Shown here in pieces: positions 1-7,389 of a stretch of DNA of 64,000 nt. The translations under genes and the position numbers were made by a program. Positions within the stretch are counted from its first letter, which is position 1; each line of letters opens with the position of its first letter. A model generated the notes under the pieces. It did not search any database. It had not been told where the DNA came from and saw only the letters and a list, made by a program, of their open reading frames with translations. This DNA comes from Flaviflagellibacter rhizophilus (GTDB lineage: Bacteria; Pseudomonadota; Alphaproteobacteria; Rhizobiales; Methylopilaceae): positions 124,001-188,000 of the forward strand of contig NZ_JAXAFJ010000005.1 of NCBI RefSeq assembly GCF_033898525.1, given 5' to 3'.

Positions 1-647
1 GAACCATCTTCCACCCTGCTGATGATCGCACCGAAAAGATCCACCTTCCTCAGCGTGGAGCGATGTAGGTCCAAGAACCGGCCCTGATCCCAAGCATCAG
101 ATTCTTCCTGCCCATTGAGGAAGCCTGTCGTTGTCATCGCGTTGCTCATCACGAGCGATTCAAGCCGAGGATGGCCAGTGTAGTCGCGCCCGTATCGGTC
201 CACTAACAGCCGGGCAAGATCGATGCGGTTCTGTTCCGGCACGCTCGCGCGAGGCGAACCACCTAGGACTTGGTAGCGTCTCTTGATCGCCTCAAAGCCG
301 TAGTTTTCATCGCGCATGTTCCAGTGGACCCACTTCACATGCGCATTCTCAGCAATGAACTCGTAAAACTCGTCGAGCATCTTTCGCTCTAGGGCGTCAT
401 AATGATCTCTTATCCGGTCCATAGGAACGCAGTCGATCTCTGCCATTTTGTGGATTGAGAACGATATCGTCTGCCCTGAGCCATATCTCCGAGCTGCTAT
501 GGATGTGATCCTGGGTGAGCGTCCATCGGTCTTGTAGAAGCTTTCGCAGGAGTAATGGACGAGCAGCGCCGAATTAGGATTTTTGAGAATCTGATCGAGC
601 TGTGCTTGCGCGGCTTGCTGGCGACGGTAATCGACAATCAGACTCAC
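1..647 (-). CDS. Uncharacterised protein, partial (C-terminus beyond window edge)
   Basis: An open frame of 215 codons runs leftward off the window with no stop. It starts at a GTG (645-647) with an in-frame stop five codons upstream and a purine-rich AAGGTGAGGG a suitable distance before it, so the start is well constrained; an ATG-only search misses it. The protein is polar, with no signal peptide or membrane segment. Visible features are YSCESFYKTDG and SPRITSIAARR near residues 32-50 and a Trp/His-rich stretch, KWVHWNMRDENYGFEAI, near residue 110. I have the impression of a widespread family of unknown function but cannot name it. It is divergent from the late operon, so it may be a lysogeny-expressed accessory (moron or defence) gene; that role is inference. 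Confidence 0.7.
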   Translation of the reverse strand, partial: MSLIVDYRRQQAAQAQLDQILKNPNSALLVHYSCESFYKTDGRSPRITSIAARRYGSGQTISFSIHKMAEIDCVPMDRIRDHYDALERKMLDEFYEFIAENAHVKWVHWNMRDENYGFEAIKRRYQVLGGSPRASVPEQNRIDLARLLVDRYGRDYTGHPRLESLVMSNAMTTTGFLNGQEESDAWDQGRFLDLHRSTLRKVDLFGAIISRVEDG

Positions 648-659
648 GTTTTGATTCCC

Positions 660-680
660 TCACCTTCAAGTGGAAGGTGA
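660..680. promoter_or_regulatory. Inverted repeat upstream of the divergent gene
   Basis: Arms TCACCTTC (660-667) and GAAGGTGA (673-680) are perfect complements with a 5-base spacer. The repeat overlaps the ribosome-binding region of the leftward gene starting at 647. It could be an operator, or a hairpin that hides the start site. Which one cannot be told from sequence. Confidence 0.45.
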
Positions 681-739
681 CACCATCTGCTCTCACGAAC
701 AAACTTGTGCAGCCTGTGAGGGAACGTACAGGTTGAACA

Positions 740-755
740 TTCCTACCTCTAGGAA
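740..755. promoter_or_regulatory. Inverted repeat in the divergent intergenic region
   Basis: TTCCTA (740-745) and TAGGAA (750-755) form a perfect palindrome with a 4-base centre. It sits inside a direct repeat of GAACAT (735-740 and 753-758) and between GGTTG (731-735) and its complement CAACC (766-770). It lies about 18 bases upstream of a TATACT hexamer (773-778) that could be the -10 box for the portal operon. A phage regulator binding site is the simplest reading. Confidence 0.4.
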
Positions 756-779
756 CATAGACCTGCAACCGGTATACTT

Positions 780-805
780 ATCCCAAGTTGAAATCACCTT
801 GGGAT
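780..805. promoter_or_regulatory. Inverted repeat covering the Shine-Dalgarno of the portal gene
   Basis: ATCCCAAG (780-787) and CTTGGGAT (798-805) are perfect 8-base arms with a 10-base spacer. The right arm contains the GGGA that serves as ribosome-binding site for the GTG start at 810. If the transcript starts upstream of 780 the hairpin would mask translation of the first late gene. If it starts just after TATACT (773-778), the element is better seen as an operator across the start point. Confidence 0.45.
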
Positions 806-809
806 CGAA

Positions 810-2030
810 GTGCGTCTATCAGCAACAATCGGAACAGTTCGGAGCTGGATCGGGCTCGACACCAAGTCCGGTCTAACGTCTCCAGAACCGTGGCTGTCCG
901 ACATGTTCGGCGGTTCTCCGGTTGCGTCTGGCGTGGCTGTCACGCCGCGCACGGCGATGACCTGCGCACCCGTGCGTTGCGCCGTTCAGGCCATTGCAGA
1001 AGCGATCGGTCAGCTCCCGCTTCACGTCTATGAGCGTGATGAGGATGGCTCGAAAGAGCGCGCGGCGGATCATCCCGCCCAACGTGTTCTGATCGATCCG
1101 AACGACTGGACCGCTGGCCCTGAGTTCCGCGAACAGCTCACCCGCGATGCTCTGCTCCACGGCAACGGCTATGCCTTCATCAATCGCGTGGAGGGCCGAC
1201 CCGTCGAGCTGCTTCGGCTCGATCCCGAGAGCATCAGCGTCACCGCCCATCCGGTCACCGGCGAACCCGTCTACAGCCGCAAAGACGGCAACGTTCAGCG
1301 CATCATCCCGCGCTCTGAGATCCTCCACATTCGCGCTCCAGGATTCGACGGCCTAAGCGGCACAAGTCCGGTCCAACAGGCTCGCGAGACGATCGGCCTT
1401 GCTCTTGTGATGGAGCAGCATGCGGCACGACTCTTCGGCAACGGCGCACGCCCATCCGGCCTGATCACCTTTGCCAACACCCTGACACCTGAAGCCGCTG
1501 CCCGTCAGAAAGCTGCTTGGCAGGCGGCTCACGGTGGCAGGAAATCCGGTGGCACGGCAGTGCTCGACAGCGGCGCTTCCTTCCAAGCGCTCACGATGAC
1601 GAGCACCGACGCTCAGTTCCTCGACCTCTGGAACCGCACCGTTCTCGACATCGCTCGCGTGTTCCGCGTGCCGCCCGTCCTGATCATGGATTACAGCCGC
1701 CAGACCTGGACCAACGCGGAAGTTGGCGGTCAGCAGTTCGTGACCTACGCGCTTGCCCGCTGGCTCGCAGCCTGGGAAGGCGAGGTTCGCCTGAAGCTGA
1801 TCGCTCCTGAAGATCGCGACACTTTCTTCGCTGAGTTCATCCTCGACGCGCTCGTGAAGGGCGATATTGCCGTTCGCATGGAGGCCTATAGCAAGGCCAT
1901 TGCGGCACGCATCCTCTGCCCGAACGAAGCCCGCGCTGCCGAGAACCGCCCGCCTTACGAAGGCGGCGACACCTTCGAAAACCCCAACACCATGACAGCC
2001 GCACCGGCTCCAAAGCAGGAGGCCGTGTGA
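810..2030 (+). CDS. Phage portal protein, HK97 family
   Basis: 406 residues, starting at GTG 810 behind a GGGA motif. The portal is the dodecameric ring at one capsid vertex through which DNA is packed and to which the neck attaches. The sequence has the usual HK97-type portal features: an N-terminal region with residues of the APVRCAVQAIAEAIGQLPL type, LLHGNGYAFI, the DPESI/V strand, a central LFGNGARPSGLI loop and a C-terminal VPPVLIMDY stretch followed by a QQFVTYAL helix. Length matches the family. It is the first gene of a rightward operon and overlaps the next gene in a TGATG junction. Here it precedes the terminase genes by 5 kb, which is unusual. Confidence 0.93.
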   Translation: MRLSATIGTVRSWIGLDTKSGLTSPEPWLSDMFGGSPVASGVAVTPRTAMTCAPVRCAVQAIAEAIGQLPLHVYERDEDGSKERAADHPAQRVLIDPNDWTAGPEFREQLTRDALLHGNGYAFINRVEGRPVELLRLDPESISVTAHPVTGEPVYSRKDGNVQRIIPRSEILHIRAPGFDGLSGTSPVQQARETIGLALVMEQHAARLFGNGARPSGLITFANTLTPEAAARQKAAWQAAHGGRKSGGTAVLDSGASFQALTMTSTDAQFLDLWNRTVLDIARVFRVPPVLIMDYSRQTWTNAEVGGQQFVTYALARWLAAWEGEVRLKLIAPEDRDTFFAEFILDALVKGDIAVRMEAYSKAIAARILCPNEARAAENRPPYEGGDTFENPNTMTAAPAPKQEAV

Positions 2031-2404
2031 TGGCCGACACCTCTGTCAGCCGCTTCTTTGGCGATGCTCAGCGCACCTTATGCCTCACACCTCCAATGAT
2101 CTTGGAGCTGGAGAAGCAGACGGGTGCGGGGATCGGCTCTCTCTTCCGCCGCATGCTGGCTGGCGAGTTTCACCATGGCGACATGGTGCAGACCATCCGC
2201 CTTGCTTTGATCGGCGGCGGTGCCACGCCCAAAGACGCCGCGTCTCTGACAGCGACCTACGCCACGGAACGTCCCATCGGTGAAGTCTACCCGCTCGCGG
2301 TCGAGATCCTGGACGCGCTCTACAGCGGCACGCCTGCGGAGAAGTTCGACGTCGATAAGCTCCGCGCCGACATCGCTGAAGCCTTCGAAAGCGGGGCCGA
2401 GTGA
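2030..2404 (+). CDS. GTA gp10-like tail assembly chaperone candidate
   Basis: 124 residues. I place the start at ATG 2030, inside TGATG with the portal stop, rather than at the GTG one codon earlier. The protein resembles the alphaproteobacterial gene transfer agent family gp10 (DUF3356-like): an N-terminal beta segment (FGDAQRTLCLTPPMILELE), then helices with FHHGDMVQTIRLALIGGG. In GTAs and related siphophages such proteins are tail assembly chaperones that escort the tape measure protein. Its place between portal and capsid is odd because these genes normally sit just before the tape measure gene. A second, fused-looking relative follows the capsid (3971-4546). Family assignment is by pattern recognition. 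Confidence 0.6.
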   Translation: MADTSVSRFFGDAQRTLCLTPPMILELEKQTGAGIGSLFRRMLAGEFHHGDMVQTIRLALIGGGATPKDAASLTATYATERPIGEVYPLAVEILDALYSGTPAEKFDVDKLRADIAEAFESGAE

Positions 2405-3966
2405 TGGATCGCCTAGAGATCAAAGCCGCCTTCACCGTCTCGGTTGAAGGCACCATCACCGGAATGGCGTGGCCTTTTGGCTCGCCTGATCGCGTTGGCG
2501 ACCTGATCGAAAAGGGTGCTTTCGCCACCACGACAACCCGCCTGCCGATGCTGTTCGCTCACGATCAGGCGCAGGTGATCGGCGTCTGGGAAGAGATCAC
2601 GGAAACTGACAAGGGCCTGATCGTCAAAGGCCGTCTGCTGGTCAATGACGTGGCGCGTGCTCGCGAAGTGCGAGCGCTTGTTCTGGAGGGTGCCGTTAGC
2701 AGCCTCTCGATCGGCTTTGTCAGCAAGAAAGCCGCGTCCCGTCGCGGCGGCGGGCGCACGATCAGCGCCCTCGATCTCCACGAAATCAGCATTGTTTCTG
2801 TCCCGTGCCACCCCGGCGCGCGGATCATCACGGCCAAATCGGCCAACAAGGAGGGCCGTTCGGCCATGGAAGAAGAGAACACCGCGCCCGACCTGTCGGC
2901 GCTTGAAGCCAAGATGACCAAGCTGGAAACCGAGACGAAGAGCCTCGCCAAGATTGGCGATCGCCTCGACAAGATGGAAGCCAGGCTCAACCGCCCGTCG
3001 ATCATCGCCAATGATGAGCCGGCTGAACTCACGCTCTCTCGGAAGGCGTTCGTTTCGTTTGCCCGATCCGGTCTTGAGCGGATGCCGCAGGAAGAAACCA
3101 AGTCGCTGACCGTCGCTAATGACGCATCGGGCGGCTTCCTCGCACCTGAGCAGTTCGCCAGCGAAATTCTGAAGAAGACGGTCGAATATAGCCCGATCCG
3201 TCAATATGCCCGCGTGGTCACCATCGGCGCTGCTGAGATCAAGCTCGCGCGTCGCGTCAGCGGCACAACGGCAACTTGGGTTAGCGAGATCGCCGACCGC
3301 ACCGCCAGCGAGCCGGTGTTCGATCAGGTGACGCTCACTCCTTTCGAGCTGGCGACCTACACGGATGTCTCCACTCAGCTTCTCGAAGACAACTCCTACA
3401 ACCTTGAAGGCGAGCTGACTGCTGACTTCGCGGAGAGCTTCGGCGTTGCCGAGGGTACGGCTTTCGTGAAGGGCACCGGAACGGGCCAGCCGAAGGGCCT
3501 CCTGACGGCAACTGGCATTGCCGAAGTGAAGACCGGCCTTGCTGCGAACTTCCCAGCCGCGAACCCTGCCGATGTGATCATCGGCATGTTCCACGCCTTG
3601 CCGACAGTTCATGCGCAGAACGGCGCGTGGGTGATGAACCGGAAGACTCTGGGTGAGATGCGGAAGTGGAAGGATTCCACGGGGCGCTATCTGGTCATCG
3701 ATCCGATTTCGGAAGGCGCAGCGACCACGCTCCTAGGCCGTCCGATCGTCGAAGCCCTCGACATGCCCGACATCGCGGCGAACGCTTATCCGATCCTCTT
3801 CGGTGATCTGCAGGGCTATCGGATCGTTGATCGCGTCAGCCTCTCGCTGCTCCGTGATCCCTTCACGCTCGCGACTAAGGGGCAGGTCCGCTTTCACGCG
3901 CGACGCCGTGTAGGCGCGGACGTCACGAACCCTGACAGGTTCGTAAAGCTGAAAGTCGCGGCCTAA
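2404..3966 (+). CDS. Fused prohead protease - HK97 major capsid protein
   Basis: 520 residues from ATG 2404 (TGATG overlap with the preceding stop). Residues 1-150 are an HK97-type (U35/S78) prohead protease: LPMLFAHDQ carries the likely catalytic His53, and AVSSLSIGF near residues 97-105 carries the Ser. Residues 155-200 are charged and coiled-coil-like, as expected for the delta scaffolding domain. From about 200 on it is an HK97-fold capsid, with GGFLAPEQF, a central FVKGTGTGQPKGLL loop and the C-terminal FHARRRVGADVTNPDRFVKLK. The protease would cleave the delta domain during maturation. An in-frame ATG at 2866 behind a perfect AAGGAGG suggests that a separate capsid product is also made. 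Confidence 0.92.
   Translation: MDRLEIKAAFTVSVEGTITGMAWPFGSPDRVGDLIEKGAFATTTTRLPMLFAHDQAQVIGVWEEITETDKGLIVKGRLLVNDVARAREVRALVLEGAVSSLSIGFVSKKAASRRGGGRTISALDLHEISIVSVPCHPGARIITAKSANKEGRSAMEEENTAPDLSALEAKMTKLETETKSLAKIGDRLDKMEARLNRPSIIANDEPAELTLSRKAFVSFARSGLERMPQEETKSLTVANDASGGFLAPEQFASEILKKTVEYSPIRQYARVVTIGAAEIKLARRVSGTTATWVSEIADRTASEPVFDQVTLTPFELATYTDVSTQLLEDNSYNLEGELTADFAESFGVAEGTAFVKGTGTGQPKGLLTATGIAEVKTGLAANFPAANPADVIIGMFHALPTVHAQNGAWVMNRKTLGEMRKWKDSTGRYLVIDPISEGAATTLLGRPIVEALDMPDIAANAYPILFGDLQGYRIVDRVSLSLLRDPFTLATKGQVRFHARRRVGADVTNPDRFVKLKVAA
2848..2868 (+). promoter_or_regulatory. Internal Shine-Dalgarno and start codon for capsid-only product
   Basis: AAGGAGG at 2848-2854 is followed, 11 bases on, by ATG 2866-2868, in frame with the fusion gene at codon 155. 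Initiation here would give a 366-residue delta-domain plus capsid polypeptide without the protease. This would fit the large excess of capsid over protease needed in a procapsid. The motif is seen directly; its use is inferred. Confidence 0.5.
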
Positions 3967-3970
3967 AACC

Positions 3971-4546
3971 ATGCAGCTCGCAGCCGACGACATCTCGATC
4001 CAGCTCGCAAACACGCGGCTGATCCTGCGGCCTACGCTGCGAGCAGCAACGCGCCTAGAGCGAAGGTTCGGGGGCTTCCAGCCGCTCGCTCATGCAATCA
4101 CCAAGGGCAACATCACGGCGCTTGCGCAGGTGATCCAGGAGACGGCAGCGCAGCCGACCGAGCTTCCTGACCTGCTCTATGAATTTGCCGCGTGGCCTCT
4201 GCGCGACACATTGGCGGCAATCACCGGACCGTGCCTGGAGGTGATCATCGCCCTTGCAGGTGGTGATCAGGAGCAGAGCCAGCCTTCCGGCAAGAGCACC
4301 AGCTCCACGACCTATTCCGAGTTCTTCGAACAGCTTTTCCAAATCGCCACGGGCGTTCTCGGCTGGAGCCCTGACGCCGCTTGGAAAGCCACGCCTGCTG
4401 AGATCGTCACCGCCTATCGCGGTCGCATGGATCTCCTGAAGCAGATCTTCGGCAGCTCCAGCGACGCCGATGAAGACGCCTATGACCCCACCAACACCGC
4501 CTTTGATCGCGAGGGCCTAGCTCAACTGAAGATGATGGGAATCTGA
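3971..4546 (+). CDS. Phage tail assembly chaperone-like protein
   Basis: 191 residues, ATG 3971, four bases after the capsid stop. The N-terminal half (ISIQLANTRLILRPTL, then RRFGGFQPLAHAI) looks like GTA gp10. The C-terminal part, VLGWSPDAAWKATPAEI followed by VTAYRGRMDLL, is the signature of the short phage tail assembly chaperone (TAC) domain that in GTAs is a separate small protein. The gene therefore looks like a natural fusion of the two chaperone parts often produced by frameshifting in other siphophages. A Ser/Thr-rich linker near residues 100-112 separates the halves. It probably helps fold the tape measure protein encoded 4.5 kb downstream. Confidence 0.65.
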   Translation: MQLAADDISIQLANTRLILRPTLRAATRLERRFGGFQPLAHAITKGNITALAQVIQETAAQPTELPDLLYEFAAWPLRDTLAAITGPCLEVIIALAGGDQEQSQPSGKSTSSTTYSEFFEQLFQIATGVLGWSPDAAWKATPAEIVTAYRGRMDLLKQIFGSSSDADEDAYDPTNTAFDREGLAQLKMMGI

Positions 4547-4547
4547 C

Positions 4548-4865
4548 GTGCCGAACCTCTCCGAAATCCTCCAGGCCGTCACTGATCGCGAAAGCGCCTC
4601 TTATTCTGGTGTCCAAATCCAGGGCCTTTTCGCCTGGCGCTCATTCACGCCGAACACGACCGCGTCCGGCTTCCCCACGAAGCCGCCGATCGGTGTCTTT
4701 GTCTCGGAAAGCGGCTCATATGAGCTGGAGCTTGCGACCGAGGGCAACGGCACCTCTGAGATCGTGACGCTGCCCCTGATGGGCGGCGTTCCATACGAGA
4801 TCGCAAACCTGCTCAGGGTCCGCTCAGGCGCGCCTTCTGTCATGCTCCTGTATCCGGCTGAGTGA
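4548..4865 (+). CDS. Small phage protein of unknown function
   Basis: 105 residues from GTG 4548, one base after the previous stop, and overlapping the next gene by TGATG. No membrane segment or signal peptide. The composition (many Ser, Thr, Gly, alternating hydrophobics such as YELELATEGNGTSEIVTLPL) suggests an all-beta fold. By position it could be a small tail tube, neck or decoration protein, but I see no motif that decides. The known tail-tube families are usually longer. Confidence 0.6.
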   Translation: MPNLSEILQAVTDRESASYSGVQIQGLFAWRSFTPNTTASGFPTKPPIGVFVSESGSYELELATEGNGTSEIVTLPLMGGVPYEIANLLRVRSGAPSVMLLYPAE

Positions 4866-5248
4866 TGCCGATCCGAGCCCCACGCCTCTGCTTATGTGGA
4901 AAGGTAGTCGCCAGCGGCACACGCTGCGAATGCCAGCTCAAGCGCGACACTGAGCGCAAAGCCCGCTTCGACGCCAAGCGCCCTTCATCCCGTGAGCGTG
5001 GCTATGACAGCAAGTGGCAGCGAGAGCGCGCAGCGTATCTGCAGGCGCACCCTGTCTGCGTCCGCTGCCCTGAGCCGTCCAAGGTGGTGGACCACATCAC
5101 CCCGCATCGTGGCGACCTGAAGCTGTTCTGGCGGCGCTCCAACTGGCAACCGCTCTGCGTCTCCTGTCACTCCCGCGCTAAGCAATCGGAAGAGCGCAGG
5201 GCAGGGCCAATGACACGACCTGATCGCTCACCAGAAACGACGGCGTAG
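4865..5248 (+). CDS. HNH endonuclease
   Basis: 127 residues from ATG 4865 (TGATG with the previous stop). A Cys-rich N-terminus (CLCGKVVASGTRCEC) is followed by the HNH core: CVRC near residue 60, VVDHITPH with the catalytic HxH-type His, an Asn in NWQPLC, and the second zinc pair CVSCH. Phage HNH proteins of this type cooperate with the terminase large subunit in cutting concatemeric DNA at packaging. In most cos-type siphophages the gene sits beside terminase; here about 1.7 kb separates it from the small terminase gene. Its tail overlaps the converging gene at 5228-5473 by 21 bases. Confidence 0.85.
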   Translation: MPIRAPRLCLCGKVVASGTRCECQLKRDTERKARFDAKRPSSRERGYDSKWQRERAAYLQAHPVCVRCPEPSKVVDHITPHRGDLKLFWRRSNWQPLCVSCHSRAKQSEERRAGPMTRPDRSPETTA

Positions 5249-5473
5249 CCGTCCGATGACGATGAATGTTCCTACAGCAGCACCGCTCCCAAGGATGAGC
5301 ATCAGCGTTTCAGCGGATCGGTCAACGCCACCGTGGTTCGAACACGCGCCAGATCGCCCGATGGAGGATGACGCCCAACCGTCGCGACATGTCTGCGAAC
5401 CCGACAGCAGGCCGACCATGATGGCAACGGCAAACCCGACGAGCCCAGACACAATGAATCGGTTCTTGAACAT
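5228..5473 (-). CDS. Small two-helix membrane protein with DUF3761-like motif
   Basis: 81 residues on the strand opposite to the late operon, starting at ATG 5473 behind a GGGG motif; longer upstream starts have a non-hydrophobic extension and look spurious. A first membrane segment (residues about 5-24) is followed by an outside loop with CRDGWASSSIGRSGACSNHG and a second segment (about 60-77) ending in RRRFW. The Cys-Asp-Gly ... Gly-Ala-Cys-Ser-x-His-Gly-Gly pattern is that of DUF3761 proteins, usually exported. An antisense, membrane-bound gene inside a structural operon fits a lysogenic-conversion gene (moron). Function unknown. Confidence 0.6.
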   Translation of the reverse strand: MFKNRFIVSGLVGFAVAIMVGLLSGSQTCRDGWASSSIGRSGACSNHGGVDRSAETLMLILGSGAAVGTFIVIGRLRRRFW

Positions 5474-5584
5474 GCCCCGATCATCTACGCGGCCTGCCGG
5501 GGGTGGGGAAGAACTTCCGAAGAAGCCTAAGGACCGGCGGAGGATGGTTCGCGCAAGATTGCGTCTGAATAGGATTTTTTGCTC

Positions 5585-5854
5585 GTGATCTCTGCCGACG
5601 ACTTCAAGGCTCACGCCAACATCAACTTCGACACTGACGACACGCTGATCGAGGCGAAGATCCTCGCGGCGTCAGAATACGTCTCGACCTTCCTCGACCC
5701 CGAAGTCATGGCCCGCTTTAGCGACACACCGGCTCCGGTCAAAGAGGCCGTGCGTCAGCTCGTGTCGCACTTCTATGAGGACCGGGAAGGCGAGGACGGC
5801 ACGCCTGAGAGCGTGCTCCAGCTCATCGAACCCTATCGAAAGTGGGTGTTCTGA
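5585..5854 (+). CDS. Phage head-tail connector protein (gp6-like)
   Basis: 89 residues from GTG 5585; TTG 5579 is an alternative two codons earlier and both share the AGGA at 5571-5574. The short all-helical pattern (ISADDFKAHANINFDTDD, LIEAKILAASEYVSTFL, VKEAVRQLVSHFYEDRE) is typical of the HK97 gp6-like connector, which forms a ring below the portal. Its end overlaps the next gene by one base in TGATG. It resumes the late operon after the 330-base interruption that holds the antisense membrane gene. Confidence 0.8.
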   Translation: MISADDFKAHANINFDTDDTLIEAKILAASEYVSTFLDPEVMARFSDTPAPVKEAVRQLVSHFYEDREGEDGTPESVLQLIEPYRKWVF

Positions 5855-6273
5855 TGGCGAAGAGCCCTGGTCTTGCCCGCTTGGAGAAGCGTCTCGCTGC
5901 CATTCCCGTCGAGGTGAAGAGGGCGATCGAGCCTGCGCTCCAGAAGAGCGGAGACGAGCTGGTCGCGCGCATGAAGCTGCTCGCTCCTGTAGACGAAGGC
6001 CACCTTCGCGACAGCATCGTCGCCACACCAGCGGGGCAGGCAACCCCGCCCTACAGCCAGCCGGGCGGCGCTGCCCTGGTCCCTGAGCTGACGGTTCGCG
6101 TGACTGTCGGAAACGATGCCGTTCGCTACCCGCACCTTGTGGAATACGGCACGACCGACGCCGCTGCTCAGCCGTTCTTCTGGCCCGCCTTCAGGCTCTC
6201 CCGAAAGCGCCTCGATAGCCGCATCAAGCGAGCGATCAGCAAGGCTGTCCGCGACGGATGGGCGAAGCGATGA
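5854..6273 (+). CDS. HK97 gp10-like head-tail / minor tail protein
   Basis: 139 residues, ATG 5854. The pattern VARMKLLAPVDEGHLRDSI followed by VEYGTTDAAAQPFFWPAF is the hallmark of the HK97-gp10 family, proteins of the neck or tail-completion complex of siphophages. Length is normal. It overlaps the next gene by four bases (ATGA at 6270). Role is inferred from family and neighbours. Confidence 0.87.
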   Translation: MAKSPGLARLEKRLAAIPVEVKRAIEPALQKSGDELVARMKLLAPVDEGHLRDSIVATPAGQATPPYSQPGGAALVPELTVRVTVGNDAVRYPHLVEYGTTDAAAQPFFWPAFRLSRKRLDSRIKRAISKAVRDGWAKR

Positions 6274-6668
6274 TCGACCCCTCGCTCGCGCTCCAGGCCA
6301 CGGTTCGCGCCCGCCTTGTCGCTGATCTCACCACCGTGCCGGCAGGCTCCATCGTCTCTATGGCGGCGAAGCCTGAGCTGTTTCCGTGCGTGATCCTCCG
6401 CGACGGGCAGACCGTTTATGGCGACGACTTCGACAGCTTCAGCGACCGCACCTTCCTCGATCTCCACGTTTGGGCCGACTCGGATGAGACAGTGAAGCGC
6501 ATAGCGGGTGAGGTAAGGGCGGCTCTTCGTTCGCGTCCCTGGAACGTGGAAGACCATGTCTGCCACGCTCTGACGATCGCTTCAGCTCGCTACGTCACCG
6601 ACCCATCCGGCAAGGGCCATGGCGTGCTCACGGTCGAGGCTGTTCTCCAGGCGAGGGCAGCAGCATGA
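6270..6668 (+). CDS. Tail completion protein, DUF3168 (gp17-like)
   Basis: 132 residues from ATG 6270, overlapping the previous stop. Typical DUF3168 features are visible: an N-terminal helix (SLALQATVRARLVAD), FPCVILRDGQTVYGDDFDSF, DLHVWADSDETVKRI and a C-terminal strand VLTVEAVLQARAA. These proteins cap the head-proximal end of the tail tube. The gene ends in ATGA with the next start, so translation is coupled. Confidence 0.88.
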   Translation: MIDPSLALQATVRARLVADLTTVPAGSIVSMAAKPELFPCVILRDGQTVYGDDFDSFSDRTFLDLHVWADSDETVKRIAGEVRAALRSRPWNVEDHVCHALTIASARYVTDPSGKGHGVLTVEAVLQARAAA

Positions 6669-6982
6669 AGGCCGGAAAGCTCGATCGGCAGCTAACGCTT
6701 CAGAGATCCACCACAGCTCCGAATGAGTTCGGAACGCCCGTCGAAACCTGGAGCACGGTCGCGACCTTGCGCGCCGAGCTTGTCAGCGGCGGCACAGATG
6801 AAGCGGCGCGGGCTCATGGCGACAGCGCCGAGACCATGCTCACATTCCGCACCCGCTACAGCCCCGGCGTCAGCGTTGCCGATAGGCTCACGTTCGAAGG
6901 CCGCGCCTACGACATCAAGGCACTTTCGGAGATCGGCAGACGCCGCGAGCTGGAGATCCGCGCACTGGCGCGGGGCTTCTGA
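6665..6982 (+). CDS. Phage head closure / head-tail adaptor protein
   Basis: 105 residues. MKAGKLDRQLTLQRSTTAPN and EFGTPVETWSTVATLRAEL, then MLTFRTRYSPGVSVADRLTF and YDIKALSEIGRRRELEIRA, is a textbook SPP1 gp16-type head closure protein, the ring that seals the portal after packaging and receives the tail. Length matches. Four-base ATGA overlap upstream and one-base overlap with the small terminase gene downstream. Confidence 0.9.
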   Translation: MKAGKLDRQLTLQRSTTAPNEFGTPVETWSTVATLRAELVSGGTDEAARAHGDSAETMLTFRTRYSPGVSVADRLTFEGRAYDIKALSEIGRRRELEIRALARGF

Positions 6983-7389
6983 TGCGCGGAAGGAAACCAG
7001 ACGCGATAACGCCTGGAACGATCCAGGACGTGCCGAAGCCGCCCGCATGGCTCTCCAAAGACGCGAAGGCCGTCTGGCGATCCGTCGCCTCTATCCTCAC
7101 GGTGGAGCGGAAGACCCTCACCGAAGGCGATCTCGGCACCCTAGAATCGTATTGCACGGCGACCGGCACCGTTCGCGAGACGCAGCGAGTGCTTAGCCGC
7201 GATGGCGTCGTGATCGTGAACGCCAAAGCGGAGCTGAAGCGGCACCCGGCCATCGGGATCCAGAATGCCGCCATGCAGACCGCGCGCCTTTGCGCCTCCG
7301 AGCTAGGCCTCACGCCTGTCTCGCGCTCCCGCCCCTCAGTCCGCGCCGAAGAAGCGACAGATGACGACGATAATCCGCTCGCCATCTAG
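6982..7389 (+). CDS. Terminase small subunit, P27 family
   Basis: 135 residues. The N-terminal RGRKPDA motif, PPAWLSKDAKAVWRSVA, the helix LTEGDLGTLESYCTATGTVRE and the end NAAMQTARLCASELGLTP are characteristic of P27-type small terminases, which recognise the packaging site and recruit the large subunit. It overlaps the large subunit gene by 29 bases. Unusually, the terminase pair lies after the head-tail genes rather than before the portal. Confidence 0.92.
   Translation: MRGRKPDAITPGTIQDVPKPPAWLSKDAKAVWRSVASILTVERKTLTEGDLGTLESYCTATGTVRETQRVLSRDGVVIVNAKAELKRHPAIGIQNAAMQTARLCASELGLTPVSRSRPSVRAEEATDDDDNPLAI

Noticed and set aside
1..810. Left attachment site of the prophage
   Set aside because: No copy of the tRNA-Thr 3' sequence was found here; phage-type genes continue to the window edge.
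2413..3612. 399-codon minus-strand frame
   Set aside because: Shadow of the protease-capsid gene; no recognisable domain and no ribosome-binding site.
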